The notes beneath the pieces are model-generated. The model was not told the origin of the DNA, did not search any database, and saw only the letters and a program-made list of their open reading frames with translations. Shown here piece by piece: positions 27,530 to 36,793 of a DNA stretch of 64,000 bases; the stretch's first letter is position 1; every line of letters begins with the position of its first letter. This stretch comes from RHLJ01 sp963974345. GTDB lineage: Bacteria; Bacteroidota; Rhodothermia; Balneolales; Balneolaceae. The translations under genes and the position numbers were made by a program. The stretch lies in contig CAXBBW010000019.1 in assembly GCA_963974345.1 (NCBI GenBank), positions 8,934 to 72,933 on the forward strand, given 5' to 3'.

Positions 27530-27581
27530 GTAATACATGGAAAAGGTTTGGATACGTAGTTACCTATCAACCTTTTCCATG
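27525..27581 (+). terminator. two interleaved inverted repeats at the 3' end of microprotein copy 2
   Basis: Stem A is GATAGGTAA (27525-27533) with TTACCTATC (27560-27568), 9 bp, and includes the stop codon. Stem B is CATGGAAAAGGTT (27536-27548) with AACCTTTTCCATG (27569-27581), 13 bp. The order A-B-A'-B' is interleaved, so the RNA can form a pseudoknot or switch between the stems. The simplest role is a terminator for the convergent genes, though no strong T-run follows. Confidence 0.5.
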
Positions 27582-27609
27582 AATATCTCAAACGTTAACA
27601 TTTCAAAAA

Positions 27610-28626
27610 CTACCACCACAACTTCCCAGTTGGATCTTGTTTAATACTTTGAAGTACTTTCATGTAATTTGCCCGTTCAAAAGCGGCGGGTTCTATTACA
27701 TTAATCTGGCTCATGCTTCCCCGAACCTGATCTAAAGAATCGCATTCATAATCTTCCATCCACCGTGTCATTTCAGATTTGATTTCGGTAAGTCTATGGA
27801 TTCCATTTAGAAGTAATTCAGAAGCTAGCATTGTGACATTGGCTCCGGCTAAAATCCCTTTAATTACATCCGTTCCTACATGAATACCTGTTGTTATGGC
27901 AATATCTGCTTGTACTTTTTTGTAGAGAATAGCGGTCCACCGAAGTGGGAGACGGAGTTCATCAGAATTACTAAGAACTAGATTTGGGACTACTTCCATT
28001 TCCCGAATATCAAAATCAGGTTGATAGAACCGATTGAATATGACTAACCCTTTTGCACCCATTTGGCTCATTTTTTTGGCCATATTAGGAATTGAAGAGA
28101 AGAATGGTCCGAATTTTACAGCTATAGGAATCGTAACAGACTGACAAACTCTACGAATTACATCAAGATACATTGCCTCAATTTCACTCCCAGTTTTATC
28201 GGGATCTGTTGGGATATAATAAATATTGAGCTCTAATGCATCTGCACCTGCTTCTTCAATAAGTTTTGCATATTCGATCCATCCACCGCTAGAAACACCA
28301 TTTAAACTTCCAATAATCGGTACATCTGTAGATTCTTTAGCTTGTTGAATATGTTCTAGATAAGAATCTGGACCAACATCATAAGAATCCATTTCGGGGA
28401 AATAATCGAGGGCTTCGCCAAAGCTTTCGGTTCCCGAAGAAAGAAAATGATCAATCTCCATACTGGTTGCATTAATCTGCTCTTCGAATAAGGAATGCAT
28501 TACAATTGCACCTGCTCCAGCATCTTCAAGAAGTTTAATGCTATCCAAATTTTTTGATAGTGGAGAAGCGGAGGGTACTAACGGATTTTCGAGGTCGAGA
28601 CCAAGATATTTTGTTGAAAGATCCAT
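27610..28626 (-). CDS. dihydroorotate-dehydrogenase-like flavoprotein, role unknown
   Basis: A 338-residue TIM-barrel protein of the class 1 dihydroorotate dehydrogenase fold (LSTKYLGLDLENPLVPSASPL at the start, the barrel strands ADALELN, IPIAVKFGP and GLVIFNRF, and ITTGIHVGTDVIKGILAGA near the phosphate-binding end). The segment that in true enzymes reads N-x-S-C-P-N reads LNIYYIPTD here, and the usual catalytic Cys or Ser loop is not evident. It is unlikely to make orotate. It follows nifJ by 2 bp, so the two are co-transcribed and probably coupled in translation. This pairing with pyruvate:ferredoxin oxidoreductase is, to my knowledge, recurrent in bacteria, and suggests an electron-transfer or redox role with ferredoxin. 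No iron-sulfur motif is present in this protein itself. Confidence 0.8.
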   Translation of the reverse strand: MDLSTKYLGLDLENPLVPSASPLSKNLDSIKLLEDAGAGAIVMHSLFEEQINATSMEIDHFLSSGTESFGEALDYFPEMDSYDVGPDSYLEHIQQAKESTDVPIIGSLNGVSSGGWIEYAKLIEEAGADALELNIYYIPTDPDKTGSEIEAMYLDVIRRVCQSVTIPIAVKFGPFFSSIPNMAKKMSQMGAKGLVIFNRFYQPDFDIREMEVVPNLVLSNSDELRLPLRWTAILYKKVQADIAITTGIHVGTDVIKGILAGANVTMLASELLLNGIHRLTEIKSEMTRWMEDYECDSLDQVRGSMSQINVIEPAAFERANYMKVLQSIKQDPTGKLWW

Positions 28627-28628
28627 GA

Positions 28629-31600
28629 CTATTCCTCGCCTTTAGTTTCAGTTATTTTTTCATACTCAACCGCCAGTTCTGACAGAGATTTCCAATGACC
28701 ATTCACCCATTCCTGGGCTTGGTTTAGATATTCTTTAGCTTTTCGCGGACTCGTTTGAGTTAGTAATTTATATCGTTGCTCATTATAGATATAGTCTTTA
28801 AGCGGAATTTTTGGAGCCTTCGAATCAAGTTGAAGTGGATTTTTAGCTTCCAAATTTCGTCTAGGATCAAATCGGTATAAAGGCCAGTGTCCACTATCGG
28901 TTGCTAGTTTCTGCTGGTTCATCCCTTTTGACATATCGATACCGTGAGCAATACAATGGCTGTAGGCAATTACTAAAGAAGGTCCATCATAAGCTTCAGC
29001 TTCTTTTAATGCTTTTATGAGCTGATTCTCATTTGCTCCCATTGCAACCTGAGCTACATAAACGTAGCCATAGTTCATCATGATTTTACCCAAATCCTTT
29101 TTAGGTGTTGCTTTACCGCCAGCTGCAAATTTAGCGATGGCTCCCATTCCAGTTGCTTTCGAAGCCTGACCACCAGTATTCGAGTACACTTCGGTATCCA
29201 TCACCAATACATTTACATTTTTACCGGATGCCAAAACGTGATCCAATCCTCCGAAACCGATATCATAAGCCCAGCCATCACCACCAATAATCCATACCGA
29301 TTTTTTGATTAATGAATTGGCATATTCTTCAAGTCGTCGACTTCGGGTTGAGTTTTTACCAGATAAACGTTTCAGTAATTCCTTAACACGATGTTGCTGT
29401 GCAAGTATTCCTTCTTCTGTAGTTTGATCAGCATTCCTTAAATCATCAGCAAGAGATTCAGGAATTTCCTCTCCTTTCATTTTAAAGAGAAGATTGGATG
29501 CAGTTTCCATTTTCTTATCTGCGGCAAGCCTCATTCCTAAGCCGAATTCAGCATTATCCTCAAACAGAGAATTATTCCAAGCTGGACCACAGCCGTTGGC
29601 ATCTTTACTCCATGGGGTAGTAGGTAAATTCCCTCCATAAATACTGGAGCAACCCGTTGCATTTGCTACAATCATTCGGTCTCCAAATAAGCGAGTTAGT
29701 AAACTTAGATAAGGTGTTTCTCCACATCCCGCACATGCTCCAGAAAACTCGAAGTAAGGATCGAGTAATTGTGTCTCTTTAGTTTTGTTGAAGTCAAACT
29801 CTGGATGTTCTTTGATTTTGAAAGAAGGGATATCAAGGAAGAAATCCCAATTGGCAGATTCTGATTCTGGGATCTCAGTTTTAGATACCATATTCAGAGC
29901 TTTTCGACTTACATTCGATTTGTCTTTAACAGGGCAAGCTTCCACACATAACGTACAACCCGTGCAATCAGCTACGGAAACCTGAAGAGTATATTCATGT
30001 CCAGGAAGTTCTCGCCATCGTGCGTTAGTATGTTTAAAAGAATCTGGAGCATCAGCAAAAACTTCTGGTTCAGCAACTTTAGCACGAATAACAGAATGTG
30101 GACAAACAATCACACATTTACCACATTGGATACAAATATCAGAATCCCATACTGGAATCTCCATAGCAATGTCCCGTTTCTCCCACATTGTGGTTCCACT
30201 AGGATAAGTACCATCACAAGGAAGTGCACTTACTGGAAGATCATCTCCATTTCCATTTATAATTTCGGAAATTACTTGTTGTACAAATTCTGGCGATTCT
30301 TCGGGAAGCTTGCCATTCATAGCAATTTTTGAAGTAGCTTTTTTAGGAAGAGCGACTTCGTACAGGTGTTCCAAAGAAATATCCACGGCGCGGAAATTCA
30401 TATCTACTATTGTTTTTCCACGTTTCCCATATGTTTTTTGGATGTACTCTTTGATCTTTTCAATAGCTTGTTCTTTAGGGAGCACATTTGAAATGGCAAA
30501 GAAACAGGTTTGCATTACGGTATTAATCCGAATCCCTAGCTTTGCTTCTTGTGCTACTTTGTACGCATCAATAACATAGAGCTTTAAGTTTTTATCAAGG
30601 ATTTGATTTTGAACCATTTTAGGGAGATTACTCCAAACCTTTTTAGGTCCAAACGGGCTATTTATTAATACAGTAGCTCCTTCGGCTGCCAGTGCAAGAG
30701 TATCGTAGCGTTGGAGGAATCCAAATTGATGAACTCCCACAAAGTTAGCGTTCTTGATCAGATATGGACTTTTAATCGGTTTATCTCCAAACCGTAAGTG
30801 AGAAATAGTTCGCGCTCCTGACTTCTTGGAATCATATACAAAGTATCCTTGGGCATGTAAATCAGTTTCTTCCCCAATTATTTTGATGGAGTTTTTATTA
30901 GCCCCAACGGTTCCATCCGATCCCAATCCCCAGAAAACAGCACGAGTAGTTCCTTCAGATTCAATATCCAATTCTGAATCGAAGGGTATGGAAGTATGAG
31001 TTACATCATCATTAATACCTATGGTGTAATGATTTTTTGGGGATGGTTTTCCAAGTTCATCAAATATGGCTTTTACCATTGCAGGAGTAAATTCCTTGGA
31101 AGATAATCCATAGCGACCACCAACAATTTTTGGAAGCGTTTTAAATTTAGGATTGGAAGAAGATTGATCCTCAATTAAAGCTGAAATCACATCTTGATAT
31201 AGTGGTTCTCCCATACTTCCAGGCTCTTTAGTTCGATCAAGTATAGAAATTGCTTTAATCGAATCAGGAAGAGCTTTTATCAAATGTTCCATGGAAAATG
31301 GACGAAATAGGCGAACTTTAAGCACTCCAATTTTTTCTCCCTTTTCAACAAAATGCTTAACAGTTTCTTCAACTGTTTCAGCTCCAGAACCCATAATAAT
31401 AATAACTTTTTCGGCATCAGGGGCTCCTACATATTCAAATAACTGATAGCTACGTCCTGTTAGTGCTTCGAATTGTCGCATTACAGAATCGACAATCTCA
31501 GGAGTAGCTTGATAGAATGGATTTACCGTTTCTCGGGATTGGAAAAATACATCGGGATTTTGAGCAGTACCCCTAACAAAAGGATTATTAGGATCCATAC

Positions 31601-32222
31601 CTCGATTTTTATGAGCTTTTACGTGCTCTTCATCAATCATCTTTTTTATTACATCATCAGGAATAACATTAATTTTCGAAATTTCATGGGAAGTACGGAA
31701 TCCATCAAAAATGTGTAGGAAAGGAACTCTTGAAGCTAAGGTTGACGCCTGTGAAATCAGTGAGAAATCCATTGCTTCTTGAACCGAGTTTGCAAACAAC
31801 ATACCCCAACCTGCAGATCGAACGCCCATTACATCAGTATGATCTCCAAATATAGATAAAGCTTGAGTTGCAATAGAACGAGCTGCTATATGGAATACGG
31901 TAGGAGTGAGTTCGCCCGCAATTTTGTACATGTTTGGAAGCATTAACAATAAGCCCTGACTTGCAGTAAAAGTAGTTGTTAAGGTACCACCTTGTAATGC
32001 ACCATGAACAGTTCCAGCGGCACCACCTTCACTTTGCATTTCAATAATTTTTGGAATATCATCCCAAATATTTTTCTGTCTTTTAACACTCCACATATCT
32101 GCCCATTCGCCCATTGGTGAAGCAGGAGTGATTGGATAGATAGCGATGACTTCATTTGTCTTGAAGGCTACGTGAGCAGCAGCTTCATTGCCATCCATTG
32201 TTTTTATAATTTGTTGATTCAT
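28629..32222 (-). CDS. nifJ: pyruvate:ferredoxin (flavodoxin) oxidoreductase
   Basis: Oxidatively decarboxylates pyruvate to acetyl-CoA and CO2, reducing ferredoxin or flavodoxin, in the cytoplasm. The single 1197-residue chain has the usual fused domain order. An N-terminal pyrimidine-binding domain (GNEAAAHVAFKTNEV, YPITPASPMGEW) comes first, then the gamma-type domain (FWGLGSDGTVGANKNSIK). Next is a two-cluster ferredoxin domain (CIQCGKCVIVCPHSVI and CTGCTLCVEACPVKDKS). Last is the TPP-binding domain with the cluster-ligating CAGCGETPYLSLL and GDGWAYDIGFGGLDH. Length is normal for the homodimeric enzyme. It starts about 100 bp after the GH20 gene and is followed by the flavoprotein gene. 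An 8-bp inverted repeat lies just before the start codon. Confidence 0.95.
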   Translation of the reverse strand: MNQQIIKTMDGNEAAAHVAFKTNEVIAIYPITPASPMGEWADMWSVKRQKNIWDDIPKIIEMQSEGGAAGTVHGALQGGTLTTTFTASQGLLLMLPNMYKIAGELTPTVFHIAARSIATQALSIFGDHTDVMGVRSAGWGMLFANSVQEAMDFSLISQASTLASRVPFLHIFDGFRTSHEISKINVIPDDVIKKMIDEEHVKAHKNRGMDPNNPFVRGTAQNPDVFFQSRETVNPFYQATPEIVDSVMRQFEALTGRSYQLFEYVGAPDAEKVIIIMGSGAETVEETVKHFVEKGEKIGVLKVRLFRPFSMEHLIKALPDSIKAISILDRTKEPGSMGEPLYQDVISALIEDQSSSNPKFKTLPKIVGGRYGLSSKEFTPAMVKAIFDELGKPSPKNHYTIGINDDVTHTSIPFDSELDIESEGTTRAVFWGLGSDGTVGANKNSIKIIGEETDLHAQGYFVYDSKKSGARTISHLRFGDKPIKSPYLIKNANFVGVHQFGFLQRYDTLALAAEGATVLINSPFGPKKVWSNLPKMVQNQILDKNLKLYVIDAYKVAQEAKLGIRINTVMQTCFFAISNVLPKEQAIEKIKEYIQKTYGKRGKTIVDMNFRAVDISLEHLYEVALPKKATSKIAMNGKLPEESPEFVQQVISEIINGNGDDLPVSALPCDGTYPSGTTMWEKRDIAMEIPVWDSDICIQCGKCVIVCPHSVIRAKVAEPEVFADAPDSFKHTNARWRELPGHEYTLQVSVADCTGCTLCVEACPVKDKSNVSRKALNMVSKTEIPESESANWDFFLDIPSFKIKEHPEFDFNKTKETQLLDPYFEFSGACAGCGETPYLSLLTRLFGDRMIVANATGCSSIYGGNLPTTPWSKDANGCGPAWNNSLFEDNAEFGLGMRLAADKKMETASNLLFKMKGEEIPESLADDLRNADQTTEEGILAQQHRVKELLKRLSGKNSTRSRRLEEYANSLIKKSVWIIGGDGWAYDIGFGGLDHVLASGKNVNVLVMDTEVYSNTGGQASKATGMGAIAKFAAGGKATPKKDLGKIMMNYGYVYVAQVAMGANENQLIKALKEAEAYDGPSLVIAYSHCIAHGIDMSKGMNQQKLATDSGHWPLYRFDPRRNLEAKNPLQLDSKAPKIPLKDYIYNEQRYKLLTQTSPRKAKEYLNQAQEWVNGHWKSLSELAVEYEKITETKGEE

Positions 32223-32235
32223 GGCGTTCCTCTAT

Positions 32236-32256
32236 TTCCTTTGATTAACAAAGGAA
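32236..32256. promoter_or_regulatory. inverted repeat just upstream of nifJ
   Basis: TTCCTTTG (32236-32243) and CAAAGGAA (32249-32256) form a perfect 8-bp inverted repeat around ATTAA, 14 to 34 bases before the nifJ start. The 8-5-8 symmetry suits a dimeric repressor operator; it could also fold as an RNA hairpin in the leader. No regulator gene lies next to it. Confidence 0.4.
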
Positions 32257-32324
32257 CTTTAACGCCTCAATGTGAAAAATAGATGAATTTAAAATAGAAC
32301 CCTTAAGAGCGAGTATTATCTGTC

Positions 32325-33962
32325 CTATTCTTTAAAGTGAGTAGCGTAATTAACTCCTAATAAATCCAGTCTTCGGAATTGTGATTGTAGACGTTCGAGG
32401 AAAGCCTCCCAATTCTTAGAATCACTTGTACTCCAAAGAACCTCCGATAATGCAATCGCTCTTGGGAATGCCATGTATTCAACTTTTGCCCCTGTATGGA
32501 TGTATTCAGTCCATACATTGGCTTGTGCTCCAATTATATATTTAGCTTCTTCTGCATTTAATTCTACGGGAATAGGCTCGAATTCATAAACATCTTTAAG
32601 CGTAGTCAAACCTCCTATAGCAATTGGTTCGTCAGTGATTGGTTCCGATTGATAGTGATCAAAATAAGCGGAAGCGTTCGGAGTCATTATTACATTATGG
32701 TTCGTTTTAGCAGCTTCAATAGCTCTCGCTTTCCCTCTCCAACTCCAGCTCATGATAGTTGCACGTGGAGCCAGTCCGCCTTCCATAATCTCATCCCAAC
32801 CAATGATTTGCCTTCCTTTACTATTTAGATACTTCTCGATTCGACCAATAAAATAGCTTTGGAGTTCATGCTCATCTTTTAACCCCTCTCTTTTTATAAC
32901 ATCTTGAGCAATTTCACTTTCTTCCCATTGTTTTTTAGGAGCTTCATCTCCACCAATATGAATATAGGTACTTGGGAATAGTTCAATGACTTCATCTAGA
33001 ACATCTTCTAAGAAATCGAAGGTTTCTTCTTTGGGACAGTAAATATCCTCAAAAATTCCCCATGTTGTTGCTACATCAACCTTCTTATCAAAGCAACCTA
33101 ATTCAGGGTATGCAGCTAAAGCTGCACTTGAATGGCCTGGTAATTCTATTTCAGGAATAATGGTGATATGTCTTTCACTTGCATAAGCCACAATTTCTTT
33201 GATTTCTTCTTGGGTATAAAATCCTCCATAGCGAATGCCATCATATTTGCCTGTACCATAATTTCCAATTAAAGTGGAATCTCTCCATGCGCCAATTTCA
33301 GTAAGTTTTGGATACTTCTTAATTTCAATTCGCCAACCTTGATCTTCTGTTAAATGCCAATGGAATCGATTGAACTTATACATGGCTAACAAATCGATAT
33401 ATTTCTTAACAAATTCAATTGGGAAGAAATGGCGGGCAACATCTAAATGCATTCCACGATATTCAAACCTAGGATAATCATAGATTTCAGAAGCAGGAAT
33501 TTCCCATATTATACTCTTTGGAACCAGAGAAGGATCAGTAAACTCAATCGGAATTGGAAGAAGTTGCCGAAGAGATTGAATGCCATAAAAGATACCTGCG
33601 CTTGATGAAGCAGAAATTTCAATTCCTTTTTTTGAAACCGATAATGTATAAGCTTCCTCATTTTCAAATAAATCCGATTTTTTGAGGCTCAAAAAAATAA
33701 AAGATGAATCAGGAGATGTGCCGGCTTTTAAAATAGGATAACCTTCCCAGTTTGTTACAAAGAGTAGGTTATTAAGAAATTCCGCATTTTCTCTAAGTTC
33801 TTCTGAAGAAATAACAATAGTAAGATGATTTGTTATTACAAAAGACTCTCCTTCAGAAGAGTAAGAAATAGGGCTGGGAATGATTTGAGAACTAGTTTGA
33901 AAGGCAAGTGCTGAACCAGTTAAGAGTAAGATTGTAATACTGAGCACAATAAGATACTTCAT
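32325..33962 (-). CDS. GH20 beta-N-acetylhexosaminidase, secreted
   Basis: Removes terminal N-acetylglucosamine or N-acetylgalactosamine from glycans such as chitin oligosaccharides. Residues 1-20 form a signal peptide (ending SALAFQ). An N-terminal GH20b-type domain occupies about 25-165. The catalytic barrel starts at RFEYRGMHLDVARHFF, includes RFHWHLTEDQGWRIEI (199-214), and holds the Asp339-Glu340 catalytic pair in YIHIGGDEAPK. The length of 545 residues is typical, and there is no T9SS tail, so a periplasmic location is likely. It precedes nifJ on the same strand by 102 bp but need not share its transcript. A second, unrelated hexosaminidase (GH3) is encoded at 57031-58170. Confidence 0.92.
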   Translation of the reverse strand: MKYLIVLSITILLLTGSALAFQTSSQIIPSPISYSSEGESFVITNHLTIVISSEELRENAEFLNNLLFVTNWEGYPILKAGTSPDSSFIFLSLKKSDLFENEEAYTLSVSKKGIEISASSSAGIFYGIQSLRQLLPIPIEFTDPSLVPKSIIWEIPASEIYDYPRFEYRGMHLDVARHFFPIEFVKKYIDLLAMYKFNRFHWHLTEDQGWRIEIKKYPKLTEIGAWRDSTLIGNYGTGKYDGIRYGGFYTQEEIKEIVAYASERHITIIPEIELPGHSSAALAAYPELGCFDKKVDVATTWGIFEDIYCPKEETFDFLEDVLDEVIELFPSTYIHIGGDEAPKKQWEESEIAQDVIKREGLKDEHELQSYFIGRIEKYLNSKGRQIIGWDEIMEGGLAPRATIMSWSWRGKARAIEAAKTNHNVIMTPNASAYFDHYQSEPITDEPIAIGGLTTLKDVYEFEPIPVELNAEEAKYIIGAQANVWTEYIHTGAKVEYMAFPRAIALSEVLWSTSDSKNWEAFLERLQSQFRRLDLLGVNYATHFKE

Positions 33963-34110
33963 ATGAAAAGAATTAGATTTTTGAATTGAATCTAAGCGAT
34001 TGTACTAAACTTTGAAAAGGGAAATAGTATTAGAATTAAATTTTTTCCACTCCTTACAACTTAGCAATAAAAAATTCCGCATCTTTAATTCAATTTAAGA
34101 ATGAATTTAT

Positions 34111-35196
34111 ATGACGGTATTATTATTTATCGGAGGTCTTGTATCACTTATAGGTGGAGCAGAGCTATTTTTAAAGGCGGTTGATCATTTTGGATTAAAA
34201 TGGGGAGTATCACCAGTAATAATGGGACTTACAGTGGTAGCATTTGCCACAGGAGCGCCAGAGTTAGCAATAAGCATTAAAGCGGCATCAAGTGGAAGTG
34301 CAGATCTTGTATTGGGTAATATTATTGGGAGTAATATTGCTAACATCCTGTTAATTTTAGGTATTACTTCTCTGATCGCGCCAATAAATATAACACGGAG
34401 AATTATTCGTATTGATGTTCCTATCGTAATTGGTGCCAGCCTTTTATTATTTATATTAGCATTTGATGGCGTCCTTTCCAGTTTTGATGGGATAATTCTT
34501 ATTTCAGGGTTAGTTGCATATTCAATATTCACTTATTTTCAGATTCGAAAAGGGAAAGAAGACGAGACTGACGTTTTTGAATTTGCGGAATCGGTTGATG
34601 ATCTTGCTAAAGGAAGTTTTTTTTATATAAAGAATATTTCTTTTCTATTAGTAGGATTGGCTCTAATTGTACTTGGTTCAAATTGGATGGTAGATAGTGC
34701 GGTAACCATTGCTCGGTTGTTCGGTTTATCAGAATTAGTGATTGGTCTTACTATTATTTCAATTGGAACTTCATTGCCAGAAGTAGCAACGTCTCTTTCT
34801 GCTGCCCGAAAAGGGAATGCAGATATTGCAGTTGCTAATGTGATGGGTAGTAACCTCTATAATATTCTATTAACGCTTGGTCTCACACTCATCATTGCCC
34901 CCAATTTTTTAGACGTTTCCCAAAAAGCTATCGATTTTGATCTGCCATTTATGTTGGCTGTGAGTATTGTTTGTATTCCAATTTTTGTAGCCGGATTTAA
35001 CCTTACAAGAATGGATGGGTTCTTATTTCTTTTCTACTATTTTAGTTATTTAGTTTACTTAACATTTGATGCCATTGAATCCAGTTTCATTCAGCAGATA
35101 GAGAGTATATTTATTTGGGTAGTTATACCGGCAACAATCATCTACATGATTTGGAGAATGATCGTATATAGAAGTGCCGCAAAGAGTCAGGATTAA
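34111..35196 (+). CDS. calcium/sodium (or potassium) antiporter, CaCA family
   Basis: Inner-membrane exchanger that expels Ca2+ using the sodium or proton gradient. The two inverted alpha repeats are clear. The first is near 46-80 (AFATGAPELAISI, then GNIIGSNIANILLILG) and the second near 220-260 (IGTSLPEVATSLSA, then ANVMGSNLYNILLTLG). Each contains the conserved acidic residue and the GSN motif of the ion site. About ten membrane segments are visible, with a hydrophilic loop near 145-170 between the halves. The length of 361 residues is close to the YrbG type. It is transcribed away from the GH20 gene across a 148-bp gap, and the NhaA gene follows 252 bp later on the same strand. Confidence 0.9.
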   Translation: MTVLLFIGGLVSLIGGAELFLKAVDHFGLKWGVSPVIMGLTVVAFATGAPELAISIKAASSGSADLVLGNIIGSNIANILLILGITSLIAPINITRRIIRIDVPIVIGASLLLFILAFDGVLSSFDGIILISGLVAYSIFTYFQIRKGKEDETDVFEFAESVDDLAKGSFFYIKNISFLLVGLALIVLGSNWMVDSAVTIARLFGLSELVIGLTIISIGTSLPEVATSLSAARKGNADIAVANVMGSNLYNILLTLGLTLIIAPNFLDVSQKAIDFDLPFMLAVSIVCIPIFVAGFNLTRMDGFLFLFYYFSYLVYLTFDAIESSFIQQIESIFIWVVIPATIIYMIWRMIVYRSAAKSQD

Positions 35197-35351
35197 CCTT
35201 TTATAAAAATTTACCTTTTGAATGAATGAAAAATCAAGTGTAGGGGTTACCTTAATCAAATGATTGGAAATATATTACATACCTTATTTATTTTCGGGAA
35301 TTTCACACATAAGGAAAGTCCTGAATATATTTACTCCGCAATTCTGAATTG

Positions 35352-35417
35352 TCCTCAGCATCACTTTGAGGAATATTAGTTTTAGCCTCTAAACTAATTC
35401 GTCAGCTCTTCTGCTGA
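35352..35417 (+). promoter_or_regulatory. three consecutive hairpins in the nhaA leader
   Basis: Stem 1 is TCCTCA/TGAGGA (35352-35372), stem 2 is ATTAGTTT/AAACTAAT (35375-35398) and stem 3 is TCAGC/GCTGA (35402-35417). They follow each other with only two or three bases between them and end 32 bases before the ATG. A compact three-stem leader could be a regulatory RNA. I do not recognise a known riboswitch class. Confidence 0.35.
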
Positions 35418-35448
35418 TTTATCAAACCAATTTATAAAAACTTATATC

Positions 35449-36756
35449 ATGAGCAATAGTTCACCTAATTCACTTTCATCACCAATAATGGAGTTTATAA
35501 AAGCAGAATCCTTTTCAGGTATTTTGTTAATGATCTCGGCTATATTAGCTCTTATTGTTGCAAATTCACCGCTATCTGATTGGTACATTCAATTATTTGA
35601 AGCAAAGTTCACGGTTGGATTTACGGGCGCTGATATTTCTAAACCACTCATTCTTTGGATTAATGATGGGTTAATGGCCATATTCTTTTTGTTAATAGGT
35701 CTAGAGATTAAGAGAGAAGTCAAATTTGGAGAGCTTTCTACATTACAATCTGCGCTACTTCCAATAATAGCTGCTTTTGGCGGAGCAGTTATACCAGGGT
35801 TAATCTTCTTTGGCTTTAATGCAGGTACCGATTTCTTGGATGGATGGGCAGTAGCAATTGCAACAGATATTGCATTTGCAATAGGTGTATTGGCATTACT
35901 TGGGAGTAGAGCTCCAGTTTGGGCAAAAGTTTTTTTAACAGCGGTAGCGGTAGTTGATGATTTAATAGCTGTACTGGTTATCGCCTTGTTCTATACTAGT
36001 AAAATATCTTTGGTTGCTTTAGGCGTTGCAGGTGCTACATTGTTAATTCTTATCATTTTCAATTACTCAAATATACGCTCACTTGGTTTGTACATCATCT
36101 TTGGGGTGATTCTTTGGGTAGCAGTATTAAAATCAGGAATCCATGCTACCATTGCGGGTGTGCTGTTAGGGTTTCTAATTCCGGCAACTCCACCACGGAA
36201 TAGAGAAAATGTACTTTCTGACATAGAAGATGGAGTAGATAAGCTTCGAGAGGCAGAGAATACTCCCGATGAAGAAGACGAAGAAATGGCTATGCATATT
36301 TTAGAAGAAAATATTGAACAGCTTGAAAGTCCATTACATAAATTGGAACACAAATTACACCCTTGGGTAGCATATTTTATAATGCCAGTGTTTGCATTCG
36401 CTAATGCTGGTGTTGCTTTATCTGTTGAGCAAACCACAGCTGCATTTTCATCTACATTAACGCTGGGGATTCTGTTTGGACTCTTTATCGGTAAACAAGT
36501 TGGGATCATGCTTTCTGTATGGATATCGAGTAAGCTTGGAATCGTAAAACTTCCTAAATCAAAAAATGTATGGACGATCTTTTATGGAATAGCATGTTTA
36601 ACTGGAATTGGATTTACAATGTCACTTTTTATAAGCGGACTTGCCTTTACAGATCCATTATATATTGAGTATTCAAAAGTAGGTATCTTCGTTGGATCGT
36701 TGTTAAGTGGATTACTTGGCTACTTCTTTTTGAAGCTGAAATTAAAGCCAGAGTAG
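35449..36756 (+). CDS. nhaA: Na+/H+ antiporter NhaA
   Basis: Exports sodium in exchange for protons, controlling pH and sodium stress at the inner membrane. The key acidic pair is Asp170-Asp171 in LTAVAVVDDLIAVLVIAL. Other family motifs are GLMAIFFLLIGLEIKRE (74-90), ATDIAFAIGVLALLG (138-152) and LHPWVAYFIMPVFAFANAG. The length of 435 residues exceeds the E. coli protein. The excess is mainly a strongly acidic block of 45 or so residues near 253-300 (DEEDEEMAMHILEEN) in the cytoplasmic loop before LHPWVAYF. This block may act in pH or ion sensing, but no proof is visible. A structured leader precedes the gene. Confidence 0.94.
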   Translation: MSNSSPNSLSSPIMEFIKAESFSGILLMISAILALIVANSPLSDWYIQLFEAKFTVGFTGADISKPLILWINDGLMAIFFLLIGLEIKREVKFGELSTLQSALLPIIAAFGGAVIPGLIFFGFNAGTDFLDGWAVAIATDIAFAIGVLALLGSRAPVWAKVFLTAVAVVDDLIAVLVIALFYTSKISLVALGVAGATLLILIIFNYSNIRSLGLYIIFGVILWVAVLKSGIHATIAGVLLGFLIPATPPRNRENVLSDIEDGVDKLREAENTPDEEDEEMAMHILEENIEQLESPLHKLEHKLHPWVAYFIMPVFAFANAGVALSVEQTTAAFSSTLTLGILFGLFIGKQVGIMLSVWISSKLGIVKLPKSKNVWTIFYGIACLTGIGFTMSLFISGLAFTDPLYIEYSKVGIFVGSLLSGLLGYFFLKLKLKPE

Positions 36757-36776
36757 GTATTAGATATAAGGATGGT

Positions 36777-36793
36777 GGGCTATTTTTTAGCCC
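36777..36793. terminator. small hairpin between convergent nhaA and the AlkA-like gene
   Basis: GGGCTA (36777-36782) pairs with TAGCCC (36788-36793) around TTTTT. It lies 21 bases after the nhaA stop and overlaps the stop codon of the opposing gene. The stem is only 6 bp, so termination is tentative. Confidence 0.35.

Noticed and set aside
3164..28626. Both surface-protein cassettes end opposite a dihydroorotate-dehydrogenase-fold gene (preA and the nifJ-linked protein)
   Set aside because: The two flavoproteins belong to different operons and subfamilies; with two cases only, chance is the simplest reading.
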